From: Odobenus rosmarus divergens
Taxonomy: Eukaryota; Chordata; Mammalia; Carnivora; Odobenidae
Length of the DNA: 64,000 bases
Assembly: GCF_000321225.1 (NCBI RefSeq)
Contig: NW_004450460.1
Coordinates: 1,283,149-1,347,148, forward strand
Direction of reading: 5' to 3'
A program made the position numbers and the translations under genes. Under the pieces are notes generated by a model. It saw nothing but the letters and a program-made list of their open reading frames with translations. It ran no database searches and was not told the origin of the DNA. Every line of letters starts with the position of its first letter. The stretch's first letter is position 1. This document shows, in pieces, positions 48,081 through 59,482 of this stretch.

Positions 48081-49869
48081 TTTATTGATTAGACCAGGAA
48101 GGGACGCCTCAGTGTTGGTGACTTTCTCAAATTCCGTGTGATGAGGAATCATGGTGGAGCCCACTTCAGGACAGGCTGAGCCCTCCCCAGACCCTGGAGG
48201 ACAGAGCCTCAGGGGGCAGCTGGTTGGCCATTGTCCTGTACACGGTGTTACGTGCTCTGCATGCACAGAGGCCCCGAAATCCACCTCGTGTGCTGGTGTT
48301 ATCGTCCCAAGGAGCCCTCCCCATGCCAGTCATCCTGGGAAGAGGCTGATCCTGGGCTGGAAAGTGAGGATCCAGGAGGAGATGTTCAGTCGGGAGGGAG
48401 GAGAGGTTCTTCTTGACTCTTGGCCCTGTGTCAGGAGTGGGCTCGTGGGCGTCCTTCTTGGGCACGGCAGGCATTGCCTTGGGGTCAAGGCGAAAACAGG
48501 TGGGAGTTCCAACATACACAAAAATCAGCATTACCACAGCAAACTCGGCATTCTTGTTCTGAATCATCTGGATCCAGGATAAGCATGGACACTCCTCCCT
48601 ATTTGCATGATTGTAGGCTCCATGTGCCCACTTTCCCAAACAGCAGACTGTTCCCAAGTGGACTCAAACCACTTCTTAGGAAACGGAAAAATGCTCCTGG
48701 CTTTGAGCTGTCAGCTTTCCCAGATTTTTCCCAACTGGGTTCCAAAAATACTTGGGCCCTAAGTGTCAGCCTGGCAGCCATTGCACCTGCCCCAGGTCCC
48801 TGCCCCGGGTCCCTGGGCCCCATACTCTCAGGTGGCCAGCCGGCTCCAGGCGCCTCAGTTGCTGGATTTGTTGTGGGACAAGGGAGGTTTTCATTTGGTG
48901 ACTCTTCAAATGGCCACTCCTGGGACACAAAACCACTCCTCGCCGGTCCGTGCTGTGCACTGTAGGCGGACCTGCAGCCCTTCCCTGGCAGAAGGCCGGA
49001 GCTGCCAAGGTCCTGGGAGCAGACGTGTGGAGCAACAACAAATCCCATGCAGGTGCAGCCTCAAGGTGGGGAAATGGAGTGGAGGTCCCCATGGAAGGAG
49101 AAGCATGTGTGCGCCGGCACCTGAGCCGTGGCAGAGCCCAGCCTGGGTCTCCTGGACACTGTCCTGACCGCACGGCCTCACAGATGACCCATCCCTTACT
49201 GGATGCGTCCTGCGTGAGAGTTGCAGGAGACAGTCATGCCCACTGTTGTAAAATGATTGCTAAGACCTGTTTCCGACTTACAGCAGAATGGACTTACCCA
49301 CTTAGGTCTGCTGACCGCTGGAGCCTCTCTTGCTCTAGAGGCTGAACAAGAGAAGGGCTTGGTACCAGCAGCAGGGGACGCTGTCCAGGGAAGGGAACCA
49401 GGTCACTAGGTTCCCACCTCCATGGTGACAGGCAGCCTCTTCTCACCCGAAGCCCGGCTGGCCAGCTGTCTGAGCAGTGCTGTGGCCTCTGATGGAGGCT
49501 GTTGTTGCCCTGGGTCTTGCTTTGCTCCAGCAACACAGCCCTGCTGAGCTTCTGAGGCCACACGAACCCGAGACGCACTAGCTCCTCAAATCTTCCGGCC
49601 CCAGGAGGTTCCGCCAGCAGAGCTGAAGATCCATGAGCCCAGCACTGGGGTTCACCCCCAAGCCCCAGCCCTTGCCTCTCTGCCACCCCAAGAGCAGAAT
49701 CGTGTGCTGCAACTCACCTCCACACGCCTGTGTCCCTTCTCTGCAGATTTCCCCAGGGAGGGCTGGAGGCCAGCCAGGGACAGAGGTGGAGGGAGAGCGA
49801 GAGCGTCCTGAGACCTGTGTCCTCTGCTGTAAAGTCGGGGTGACTTGAGCCCCATTACTTCCTAGGTTT
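48081..49869. other. Unassigned GC-rich sequence
   Basis: No gene recognised. Frames of 130-180 codons (48,166-49,173) overlap heavily on both strands. Confidence 0.35.
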
Positions 49870-50028
49870 ACTTTTACTTAAATGCAAAACAGTAAACATG
49901 CAAAAAATGACCTAATTGTAGTGACAAATGTCATTATTTTAAGACTAAAATAAACAAACAAATTTCTCTGGGTAATGGCATAAATAGACACAAGGAGGTG
50001 ACAAGTGCTCAGAGACACCCTGGGCAGG

Positions 50029-50038
50029 TGCATGAAGG
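50029..50038 (+). promoter_or_regulatory. Degenerate TATA position of KRTAP5 copy 3
   Basis: TGCATGAAGG aligns with the TATA box of copy 1 (TATAGAAAGG), 95 bp before the start codon. The TATA core is destroyed. The upstream AAACAAACAAATTTCTCTGG block (about 49,951-49,970) is shared with copy 1. Confidence 0.5.
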
Positions 50039-50123
50039 ACCCCAGCCCAGGAGGCTCCACACCTGAACACCTGTCCGCGGCACCTGCTCCTCTGACCTGC
50101 TCCACCCTCAACCCACCAGAACC

Positions 50124-50222
50124 ATGGGCTGCTGTGGCTGTTCCGGAGGCTGCGGCTCCAGCTGTTGTGGGGGCCGTGGCTCCGGCGGCTGTGTCCCCAT
50201 CTGGGGCCAGCGCAAGATCTGA
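50124..50222 (+). pseudogene. KRTAP5-like: Keratin-associated protein 5-like, copy 3, reduced to 32 codons
   Basis: The frame begins [20 protein letters not shown], the KRTAP5 N-terminus, then passes in frame to a KRTAP5-like end (WGQRKI-stop instead of CCQCKI). Seven Cys remain and the CC of the terminal motif is lost. All central Cys-rich repeats are gone with no frameshift. The 5' UTR (50,040-50,123) is nearly the same as in copies 1 and 2, which fixes the start. With the TATA position destroyed and no AATAAA nearby, I favour a pseudogene. A tiny expressed peptide is not excluded. Confidence 0.65.
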
Positions 50223-51955
50223 AATGTGACCAGAGACTCCTGTAGCTGGGAGGTGTGAGCCACTGTATTCAAGTGTCCCCCACCTCCTTCTACATATTTG
50301 TCCCGGTCTTGTGTTTAAAACCAAATGCCATGGCATTTGTAACTAAAGTTTTTCTCCAAACGCAGAGACCTGTCTTCTTGCTGCTGTTCTATCCTGGCGA
50401 ACACTCACAGATATCCTCCAGTGTCCCCCAGGTGTGTCTGACTGGTGCCCCCTCACGCACACTCATGCACCACAGCTGTTGTACTAAGGAGCGGGGTGGA
50501 CAACACATGGGGGAGCCTTTCCAAAAACAAGCAGGGAAGGGCTATGGGATGAAAATATAAAAGGAAAAAAGAAGTGATATGAACAACAAAACTAGAAGGC
50601 CACTGTGTAAATGATGGGGATTTGAAACAGAGTGAAAATACTCTGGGGGAGAAAAAAATAATTGAGAGAAGTTCTCCCAGAATTTTAGAAAGACTTTATT
50701 TAAAAAAGAAGAAAGAAAGAAAGAAAAGAAAGAAAGAAAGAAAGAAGAAAGAAAGACCCTTTTCTTGAAAGGGCTGGAGAAGAAACACTGCCCACCATGT
50801 GCGTCAATAGCGTGCGGACAGGACGAGACGAAGCTGGGCTTTCCCAGGAGGAGAGTCACTGTCCAGGGAGCGAGCACCAGGCTGGCACCACATGGCCCCA
50901 GAGCGGCACCGGAGCCCAAGGACTGCACCGGGCACTGGTGTGCGTGGCACAAAGGAACATTCAACAGAAAATGTCATATCTGGACAAAAATACTTGGAAA
51001 TGTGTGGGGTTGAGAAATGTTCTCAGACAAACAGGGAGTCAAGAGAATTGTCCTACAAAACCCCTTGGCGAAAACACTAAATGATTAAAGAAAAATATTT
51101 AGTAGGTACTGGAAAAAGTACAATAAAACAGGATGATCAGATGTTTTTTGCTAAACTCATTATCTTAAAAAAAAAAAAAAGGCAAGAGCCAAATCAGAAA
51201 AAATATATTCTTGTATTTTTTGTACAACAGTCATGTGTGAGATTAAAAATGAAAGTTTGGAAATGCGCAGGTTCTGTTAACTTGAAGACAAAGACATTGT
51301 TTCGTTTAAATTAAAAGTTAAGTGTAACCACCATAGGAATAAAAACAGAATGTCTACTTGTTAAGCCAGTAGAAAGAAACTTGGTTTATCCGATCGTCTG
51401 TGGTTATGAAAAGAATAAGAAGCAAGAGAAGAATACAGCTCAGTGTCAGACACGACTCAGGAGCAGGTCCTGGCCTGGAAGGCCCATCACAAGACTGTGC
51501 ATTAACCCAAAAGAGGTCATGGGTTAAATTAAAAGATCCCGCACTAGGCGACCTACAGGAGCTGCAGCGGAGTTGATGGGAAGCAGCTGGATGTGCGTGG
51601 CCCTGAGGACAGCCCGGGCAACTGTCTCGGTAATAAGCAACCGTCTCGGTAATAAGCCGTAAGTGGGGCTTCTGATAGTCCAAGGGTTAGCACACAGAGC
51701 GCATATTCTGCAACCCTAAGGCAAAAATGTAAGAAATTCAATCACAAAAGGGGTAGTTAAAATACTCTGTGTTTGTAAACTCAGGGTTAAACAGGTAATC
51801 ACAAGCGAAAATATGAAATAATTGAAAGTAACATTAATAAAAACAGTACACGTTGGAACGAATGGAATGCAGAATGCGGAGCCCGTCCTTGCCGGGGAAT
51901 GTATGGTGTTAAATAAGTAAATGTGGCATCAAATAAATTTATCACAAGTCATGAG
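50223..51955. other. 3' flank of KRTAP5 copy 3, GAAA microsatellite and unassigned sequence
   Basis: A purine-rich GAAA/AAAG tract lies at about 50,700-50,757. The rest shows no gene. A short poly(A) run at 51,165-51,180 and AT-rich text may be worn LINE sequence. Confidence 0.4.
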
Positions 51956-53110
51956 ATTGGTGAGCTGTCTACTCAATTATTGTGCCCGTTTCTAATTAGG
52001 TTATTTGTCTCATTACTGTCAGAGGTTTAAATATGTGTGTGTGTGTGTGTGTGTGTGTGTATTCTGGACACAATCCTTTATCAGCTCTATGATTTGCAAA
52101 TACTGCCTCCCAATCCGTGGCTTATCTTTTTCTTTTCTTAGTGGCGTCTTTGTAACCATAACAAGATTTTAATTTATCCATGTTTTCTGTTTCAGATTCC
52201 ACCTTTGGTGTTGTATCTACTGAATCGCGCCCAGACCAAGGCTGCAAATAGTTTCCCCTGCATTTTCTTCAATCAGTTTTGGTTTTAGCCCTCACATTTA
52301 GATCCACCTGGCATTAATCTTCGCAACTCGCCTGAGGGAGGGCTCCAAACTTACTCTTTTGCGTGTGGATCTCCAGATGTCCCTGCAGCACCATTGAAAA
52401 GAGGATTCTCTCCCCGTTGAATTGCCTTTGCGCTTGTGTTGAGCACTCACGGGCAATAAATATGAAGGTTAATTTCTGGATTCCTGGTCCCGCTGCACTC
52501 CTCCCGTGTGTCTACCCGGACGCCAGCATGGCCCCATCTCAGTGGCTGTGAGACCATATAGCAAGTTCCGACATCAGGAAGTGAAAGTCCCACTCACTTT
52601 GTTCTTTTTCAAAATTTTTTGTCTATACTGGGTCTTTTGTATTTCCCTATAAATACTAGGGTTGGTTTGGGAACTTTTGCACAAAGGCCTGCTGGGATTG
52701 TGACAGGGCTTTGAACTTACAAATCATTTTTGGGGTGAACTCCTGTTGCCCAGGAACACGGCGTGTGCCCCGCATGCTGGCCATCTTCGGGCTGCCAGCC
52801 CCGCCAGGGAAATCAGCACGTGGGCTCGCACTTCTTGCGCTGCAGTAATTCTTAAGTGTTTTATTCTTTTTGCTGCTATTATGAATGGAACTTGTTTCTT
52901 AATTTTATGTTCAGAGTGTCTGTTGCTAACGTAGAGAAATTCCGTCAACTTCGGTCTGGGGACGCGGTGTCCTGCAACTGGCTGGTTAGCTGTAACAGGT
53001 ACGCGCATGTGTGTCCTGCTTAGGACTCTGAAGTTCAGGAAACTGTGGTTTGTCATCTTTCACTAATTTGGGGGAAATCATGGCCATTGTCCCTTCAAGT
53101 ACTTTTTCTC
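51956..53110 (-). repeat. L1 ORF2 fragment, antisense, with TG microsatellite
   Basis: 'aatcctttatcagctctatg', 'atttgcaaatactgcctccc' and 'ctgtttcagattccaccttt' are antisense L1 text. A TG repeat of about 14 units lies at 52,032-52,060. Confidence 0.7.
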
Positions 53111-53739
53111 TCATGTTTTCTCTCTTTTCTTCCTAAAACCGTAATTACACGTGTGCTCATGGATGCTCAGCTCTGGTGGTTTCCCCTTTGTGCTTCATTC
53201 TGGACTGGTCTCTGTCCCGGGACTCCAGTGCCCAGGCTCTCTCCTTCTTCCTGCACGAGACACCGGGGGATTCCTGCATCATTTCCACTGGACAGTTTTC
53301 TGTGAGTTTTCATTTCCCTGCTGAAATTCTTCCCCTTTGAGCATGTGTGTCCTGCTTCTCTCCCTGGATCCTGTCTTGGGCTGCCCCATTGTTGTCAAGT
53401 CCCTGTGGGAGAGCCTCACCATGTGTGCCCATGCCCGTGTGTGGCTGCCTGATGGCAGTCTTCCCGCCTTTCAGTGGGTGTTTGGACCTGCCTCATTATC
53501 ACCTCATAAACCATCAGCAGCCTGTGATGCGCAGCAGAGGTGAAGGTGCCCACGGGTCCAGAGCGAGCCTGGGTGTCCTGCGGCTGGGCCCTCAGGGAGG
53601 CTGTGGTCAGGCAGTGGTCACGGCCTCAGGCTTCAGTGTGGGGCTTGGGCGCCAGCCGGGCCTCCTCAGCATACCCGCCACTGCCCCCATCAGCGAGCCC
53701 CCACACCCGGACCACGGAGCAGGGCAGTCTCCACGCTCT

Positions 53740-53860
53740 TGCTGCTCTATTCACTCATTTATGCAACAACTATTTATTGAGCATCTATTACATGCTGGGC
53801 ACTGAGCCGAACATGGGTTATTCCAGGACGATAAAGACAGTAGACAACCTGTTTGTGTAA
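53740..53860 (+). repeat. L2/MIR-class fragment
   Basis: 'aactatttattgagcatctattacatgctgggcact'-type text (53,768-53,803) is the familiar end of an old non-LTR repeat. Confidence 0.55.
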
Positions 53861-54955
53861 TCCCAAAATTTCACGAATGATCGGTCTGTGAGTGTCTCCA
53901 TCATCAGCTGCAGAGGCTTGTAAGTTCAACAAAGTGCCAAGTCCAAACACACAAAGCTCAACATTCAGTTTTTAGAAATAAGGAGAAAACTTGAAGAGTT
54001 GGCGGTGTCTTTGTCTTCTGAGAGATGGCCACCAGAGATGGACACTGAACTTCAGATAAACGTGAGACGTTCCAAGAAAGCAGCTGTTATTGTTTTATTT
54101 GCCGCCACGGCGCGGCGACAGATGCAGTGAATGGCCACGGAATGTCTAAGGGCAGAGACCCTACAGTGAGCAAATGCCCTGTGCGGGACTCAACAGTAAA
54201 GACCAACAGATTTTTGTGCACCATGTATAGAAAAGTGTGACATTCCCCATTCATAAGCTAAAAATCACGGGGTGCTATACAGAATTCCTAAAAGAAAAAC
54301 TAAAATAGATGAAAAAAATAGTAAAAAAAAATTCTTGAGAGCCTACTCTCCCCAAATTTAAATAAATGGAGAGAAAACCCTTGTTCTATGCTCAGAAAGA
54401 CTTTATACTTGAGTTCTGTAAACGTGAACCTACAAATTTCATTCCATCCTACTTAAAATAAAGGACAATTTCCATGTGGCCAAGTTTCCCTCAGAGTCCA
54501 TCAAAGAGTGTGTCCGCAGAGGAGCTGCTATGGCTTTGAAAGCAAAATGAAAAAAAGGAAGAACAAGGAACAATTTTCCAAACAGACACAAGCATGAAGG
54601 ACAGCAGCCCGCGGGTCAGGCAGCAAGTGCACAGACTCAGCGTCAGATGCAAGCGAGGCGGCGTGGAACAGGGGGACGGATGGACGGACAGACGGACGGC
54701 ACTCCAGTCAGCAGGAGAGATGGCCGCCACTGCAAGGCCATCGCCGTGATCACTAACTCATCTGGGGCAAAATGTCTAGGTCCTGACTTACACACGACAG
54801 GAAACTAAAGAGGAAACAAAATCTACACACACACATAAAAACATGAAATTTCCTGCAGGCCATGTGAGGGGCGAGGAAAACAGAAGCGCGGAGCTCAGTG
54901 TCTTCAGGTTTGGCTCTTCCTTAGTGAACATCTCTCTGCTGAGGTCCCAGCCGAT
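53861..54955. other. Unassigned sequence, partly LINE-like
   Basis: No gene recognised. Near 54,380-54,480 the text 'aaataaaggacaatttccat' may be worn L1. Confidence 0.35.
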
Positions 54956-56654
54956 CAAAAGGAAACATTTCTAGCAAATGTAACAATGAAAATATTAATA
55001 TCCCCCGATATCCACATTGGCTACATAAATCCCTAAGTCAGAGACTGGCAGCTGCACAGGAAAAAGGTGTGAGCACAGAGGAGCAGGGTTTCAGGGAACA
55101 GCGTGGGCGACATCCATGTGCCATTCCTCATTACGTTTATTAATGTAGTAAATTATATTGGTTGTTTGGATTTTTCCTAACTTGATCCATGTAGAATTAA
55201 CCCAGTTCCTATCGAAACACAGGGAAAGTCTTTTTGTGGAAATAGACAAACCGAGTCTAAAATTCATAGAGAAGGAAAAAAAAGCTAGGATAGCGCAACT
55301 TTTTTTTTTTTTTTAGGAGAATAATCAGGTGGAAGGTACGAGCAGCACACTGAGCTCAAGAGTTCTGCAAAGCGTCAGTGACTGCATGTAAGTCAGGGAG
55401 AGGAAGGCGCCCAAGCAAATGGAGCGGGATGGAGTCTGTGGATGGACCCCACAGGCTTGGCCAGCCATGAGGTAGGCAGTTGGGGAGCGATGGAGGGAGG
55501 ACAGGCTTTTCAGTAAACGGTACTGCGGCAAATGAACGTCCATAGGGGGGAGAAAAAGACCCTTGACTTCACGCCACCTTATAAAAAATATTAACTCAAA
55601 GTGGATCATAAATTTAAACACAAAATATAAAGCTTAAAAAAGAAAAAAACCATAGGAGAAAATCCTCAGCACCTGGTGCTGGGCAGAGCTCTTAAAGGTA
55701 ACATCAAAAGCATGATCTGTTAAATTTTTTTTAAGTCTGTGAATTAGATGTTGTCAGAATTAAAAACTTTTGTCCTGCAAAAAGAACACTGTTTGTTAAG
55801 CCCATCGGAATGAAAATAAATAGAGAGATAGCTTTTGTCCCGCAAGAGCCCCCGCCAGGAGTTCCGGCCGGGAGAAAGCGTTTGCAGGCCACACGTGCGC
55901 CCACAGACGCACATCTAGAGCACAGAGAGGACACTTAAGCCTCGACAGGAACGCTCCAAGGGGGCTGTGAAAGGGGGTAAACACTGGGACGTGCCGACAC
56001 CGCTCGCCCGCCGGACGTGCGCATCGGCAGTGGCGCTGAAGGTCAAAGTCATGATATTGCCCAGCGCGGGCCACGGCGGCCGAGGAATGAGGCCACAGGT
56101 GGCCGCTGGGAATGCAAAATGCAACAGCCGGCAGCCGCACACCCGGACACTTATCCCAGAGAAATGAAAACTCATGTGCCCACACGGGAAACCATACACG
56201 GCAGCTTCCCTATCATCCCAACCTGGAAACGAGCCTCCTGCCACAGGTGGGTGGCTAGACACACGCTGCTGTGGAGGCCCCGGGACACACTTGTCACACT
56301 TGTCAAGAATTGATACACACAATGACCTTGCAGGACCTCAAGGTCATTCTGCTCAGTGAAGAAAACCCCAACCTCAAGCGGCCACGGGCCGTGTGGTTCC
56401 GTTTATTCTCAGAATGACCCCATTTGGACCACGGGAGGCAGGTCAGGGGTGGCACGTGGACCGTGACTGTGGGGGGATGGACAGTCATGTCACTGAGCCA
56501 CCACGTGCCACACGAGGCCACAGCGAGGCCAGCTCCCAGCTGGGACACGGTTGGCGGCTGCTGGGATGTCCCCACTGGGGGAATGGTTGCAGGGTGCATG
56601 GGATCTCCCTGTACTATGTTTGAAATTCTTGTGAATCTGTAACTATTTCAAAGT
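54956..56654 (+). repeat. L1 ORF2 fragments, sense, degenerate
   Basis: 'tttttgtggaaatagacaaa', 'aacgtccatagggggg', 'aactcaaagtggatcataaa' and 'gagaaatgaaaactcatgtg' are sense L1 ORF2 pieces in correct order. Frames are broken, and CpG-rich stretches near 55,860-56,110 are diverged. Confidence 0.75.
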
Positions 56655-56670
56655 GAAAAGATTTATTTTA

Positions 56671-56678
56671 TTTTATTT

Positions 56679-56758
<80 letters not shown>

Positions 56759-56936
56759 TTATTTATTTGAGAGAGAGAGAGAACGAGAGATAGTAAGCAC
56801 GAGAGGGAAGAGGGTGAGAGGGAGAAGCAGACTCCCCGCTGAGCAGGAAGCCCGATGTGGGACTCGATCCCGGGACTCCAGGATCATGACCTGAGCCGAA
56901 GGCAGTCGCTTAACCAACTGAGCCACCCAGGCGCCC
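56671..56936 (-). mobile_element. Can-SINE (SINEC) with an unbroken 76-bp poly(A) tail
   Basis: The minus strand starts GGGCGCCTGGGTGGCTCAG with a near-consensus body. The plus strand shows 76 consecutive T at 56,681-56,756. The 16-bp target duplication GAAAAGATTTATTTTA is perfect (56,655-56,670 and 56,937-56,952). It lies 312 bp from the inner end of the right arm. Confidence 0.97.
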
Positions 56937-58332
56937 GAAAAGATTTATTTTAATTATGAGTAATAAGAAGAGAGCATATCGTGTCCTCCTTCTGTGTGAG
57001 AAAGAAGGAGAAATATGAACAGACAGATATGGGCTTATTCCTGCAGCAAAACCCACAGGGAAGGTAAACCAGAAACAAGGGGACGAGAGCTGAGAGAGGA
57101 CATCTTAACTCTGCCACCATTGTCGTCCTCTACTTTGTCAGAAAGACAGAATGGATAGAACTGCCACGTGTTGCGAGCAATCAAACGGGAATGACGTGAG
57201 AACTCTACCAGCTTTAACTGACTTCACCTTTGTGACTGCAGCCTGCTCGACCCCCCGCCCTCCGCAGAGTGTCCCGAGGCCCCCGCAGGAGCCTGGACCA
57301 GGTGGGGGGACACGGCCAGCCTGCAGGGAAACCCATCACCCACCGAGGCTGCCCAGGGCCCAGGACACTGTCCTTGGTGCTGCCACACAGCGGGATGCCG
57401 TGTCAGGGCCCGTCCCCAACGCCCACCTCAGACAGCAGGGCCCGCCGCAGCCTTTCCCGGCGCCCCCGCAGAAGCCCCCGGCCCTCCTCGGAGCCCAGCC
57501 GCCGGGCAACGCTCTCGGGAGAAGCCCCGGCCTCGGGCCTCGAGGGGCCCTGGTCCCCGCGGATCCCTCTCCCCAGAGATAAGCTCCCCGCTCAGCCCGA
57601 GGTGGGTGGAAAATCAGAATTGCTTCCTTAATTGGTATTTTCCAGTTGAGAGAACATCCTATGCTTTTTTCACTTGTGTCATTGAATTACCAATGTTTTC
57701 ATTTTTGAGAAGACCTGAAATTGCAGAGATCTTGGGGATTTAGGGAAGGAATGCAAGACCAATTTTGCCTAATTACGAAATGTCTCGGCGGTCACTCTGA
57801 CGTGTCCCAGAGTAGGCGATGCAGACCGCTGGGCCTCCCCGGAGGTGGGGGGCCCGGGCTCTGGCACAGATGTTTACCTGACGTCCCGGGCCAGAATCTG
57901 GTTTACATCGAGAAATCAGACTGTTTACAGGACACCGCGTCTGTCTCTCCCTCTCCTTCCCTTTCATTTGGGGTAATGTTCTGCAGGTCTCTGGGGTCCC
58001 CGGGGACCGTCTGCACCATCACACGAGCCTCGCCATCTCCGGACGGCCCCATCTGGGGGACGCATCAGCCCCTGGCCCGGCCCTGCGGGTGGTCAGCCAC
58101 AGCCCAGGCCGGCAGTGCAGGTGGGGAGCAAACCCAGCCGGCCGTCAGCCCGGGGAGCAGGCCCTCGGTGGAGGGCGGGGGGCCTTGTCCAGCCCCCGCA
58201 TCGGGGCAGGCGCTGGACACGATGGCTGAAACCTCTGGGGTGTCCTGTGAGCAGAGGCTCAGAGTGGGCAGCGGGACCCGGGGTTGTCCACAGACGGAGA
58301 GGCCCCCGTGCACGGGGGACCCGGGGTGCAGG

Positions 58333-58500
58333 CCCCGGACCCGCTCCTCCCCACCTGCCCCTCCGACCCACTCTGCCCTCAAGCTGCTAGAACCGCGGGC
58401 TGACGGGCTGTTCCGGGGGCCGTGGGGCTGGGGTGCCGCGAGAGACACCCTGCTGGTGTCCCCAGGCCCCCGGGGCCCAGCCTCGGGCCAGGCGTCCACC
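58333..58500 (+). pseudogene. KRTAP5P: KRTAP5 relic in the right arm, start codon lost
   Basis: CACCTGCCCCTCCGACCC, CTGCCCTCAAG and AGAACCGCGGGCTG align with the KRTAP5 5' UTR and start (CACCTGCTCCTCTGACCT, CCACCCTCAAC, AGAACCATGGGCTG). GCG at 58,395-58,397 replaces the ATG. The coding part is recognisable for only about 40 bases (GGGCTGTTCCGGGGGC), with a two-base loss after GGGCTG. Nothing like the Cys repeats follows. Confidence 0.7.
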
Positions 58501-59476
58501 GGCTGCACCTGGTCCCAGACGCTGGTCTCGGGTCCTCCTTCTCCAGGGAGCTGGACCAAACCTCCAGGTCCAGGTCCACGTCCTACCATCGTCCTCTCCC
58601 CTGTGAGGACAGCCTCCTTCCTCCTCCGTCACCCGGGAGAGCTGCCCCTGCCCCGCGGTTAGCTGGTCCTCTGTTGTCCTCAGCGCACGCGTTCTCCCTC
58701 CCTGACCAGGGTCCCCGGGTCTCCCGTCCCTCTCGCCCTCGGATCCCAGGCAGCACGACCGCACGGGCCTGGACGCCGGGACTCTCTGGATGCGGGCATC
58801 CTCCTCACGCTCCCGGGGGCCCGTGCCGCCCCCGCGGACACCCACTCTGGGCCAAGTGACCCCTCCTGCCCTGCACGCTGCCGAACGGGATGTCCTGGGG
58901 TCTCTGTCCTCGGGCTGCTGGCCACGCCCAGGCGGTCTCATGCCCGTGGGTGTGACGCCAACTGTGCTTCAGACCCACGTCCTTCTAGCACCTTCTGTGA
59001 CACCCTGCCGTGGCTGGACCGAGTCACCGCGCTCCCCACGGAGCTGGTCTGAGCGGCACCCACCCGCCATGTGACCATCTGCTGAGGCTTCATGCCCCAC
59101 AGGAACACGCAGGTCGGGGAGCCCGCGGTCCTGGCGCTCCGTCCTTTGCCGGGCACCCCCACATGCCAGCTCGGGGCAGCAGGTCAGGCAGGCTACCTCG
59201 TCCACTCTGTCCTGTTGGGCGCTGACACCCCCCTCCTGTTGCAGTGCTCAGCGGTCGGCGAGGGTCTGCAGCTCCCGTCCAGGGACCCAGACGCGTGTCC
59301 CCATCAGCCACCACCGCTCACGGGACAGGAGGCAGGGCCTCCGCCCCGCTGCCGCTCGGTCCCTAGCCCCCACGGGCTCTACGGCTCGGCCCTGAGTAGC
59401 TGTGACCCAGACCTGCCGTCCTGTCTGGCCGCCGCCCCCGCCACTCGGGGTCTGCTGGTCTAGCTGCCTCTTTACA

Positions 59477-59482
59477 AATAAA
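59477..59482 (+). terminator. AATAAA poly(A)-like signal in the right arm
   Basis: ACAAATAAACACG lies 14 bases after the stop of a 123-codon frame (59,092-59,463), with a GT-rich CTGTTGTGGG downstream. A good acceptor-like CCCCCCTCCTGTTGCAG ends at about 59,244, so 59,245 to about 59,500 could be a terminal exon. I do not recognise the frame's protein. Confidence 0.35.

Noticed and set aside
48166..49173. Frames of 130-181 codons on both strands
   Set aside because: They overlap each other, lack motifs and lie in GC-rich sequence where stop codons are rare.
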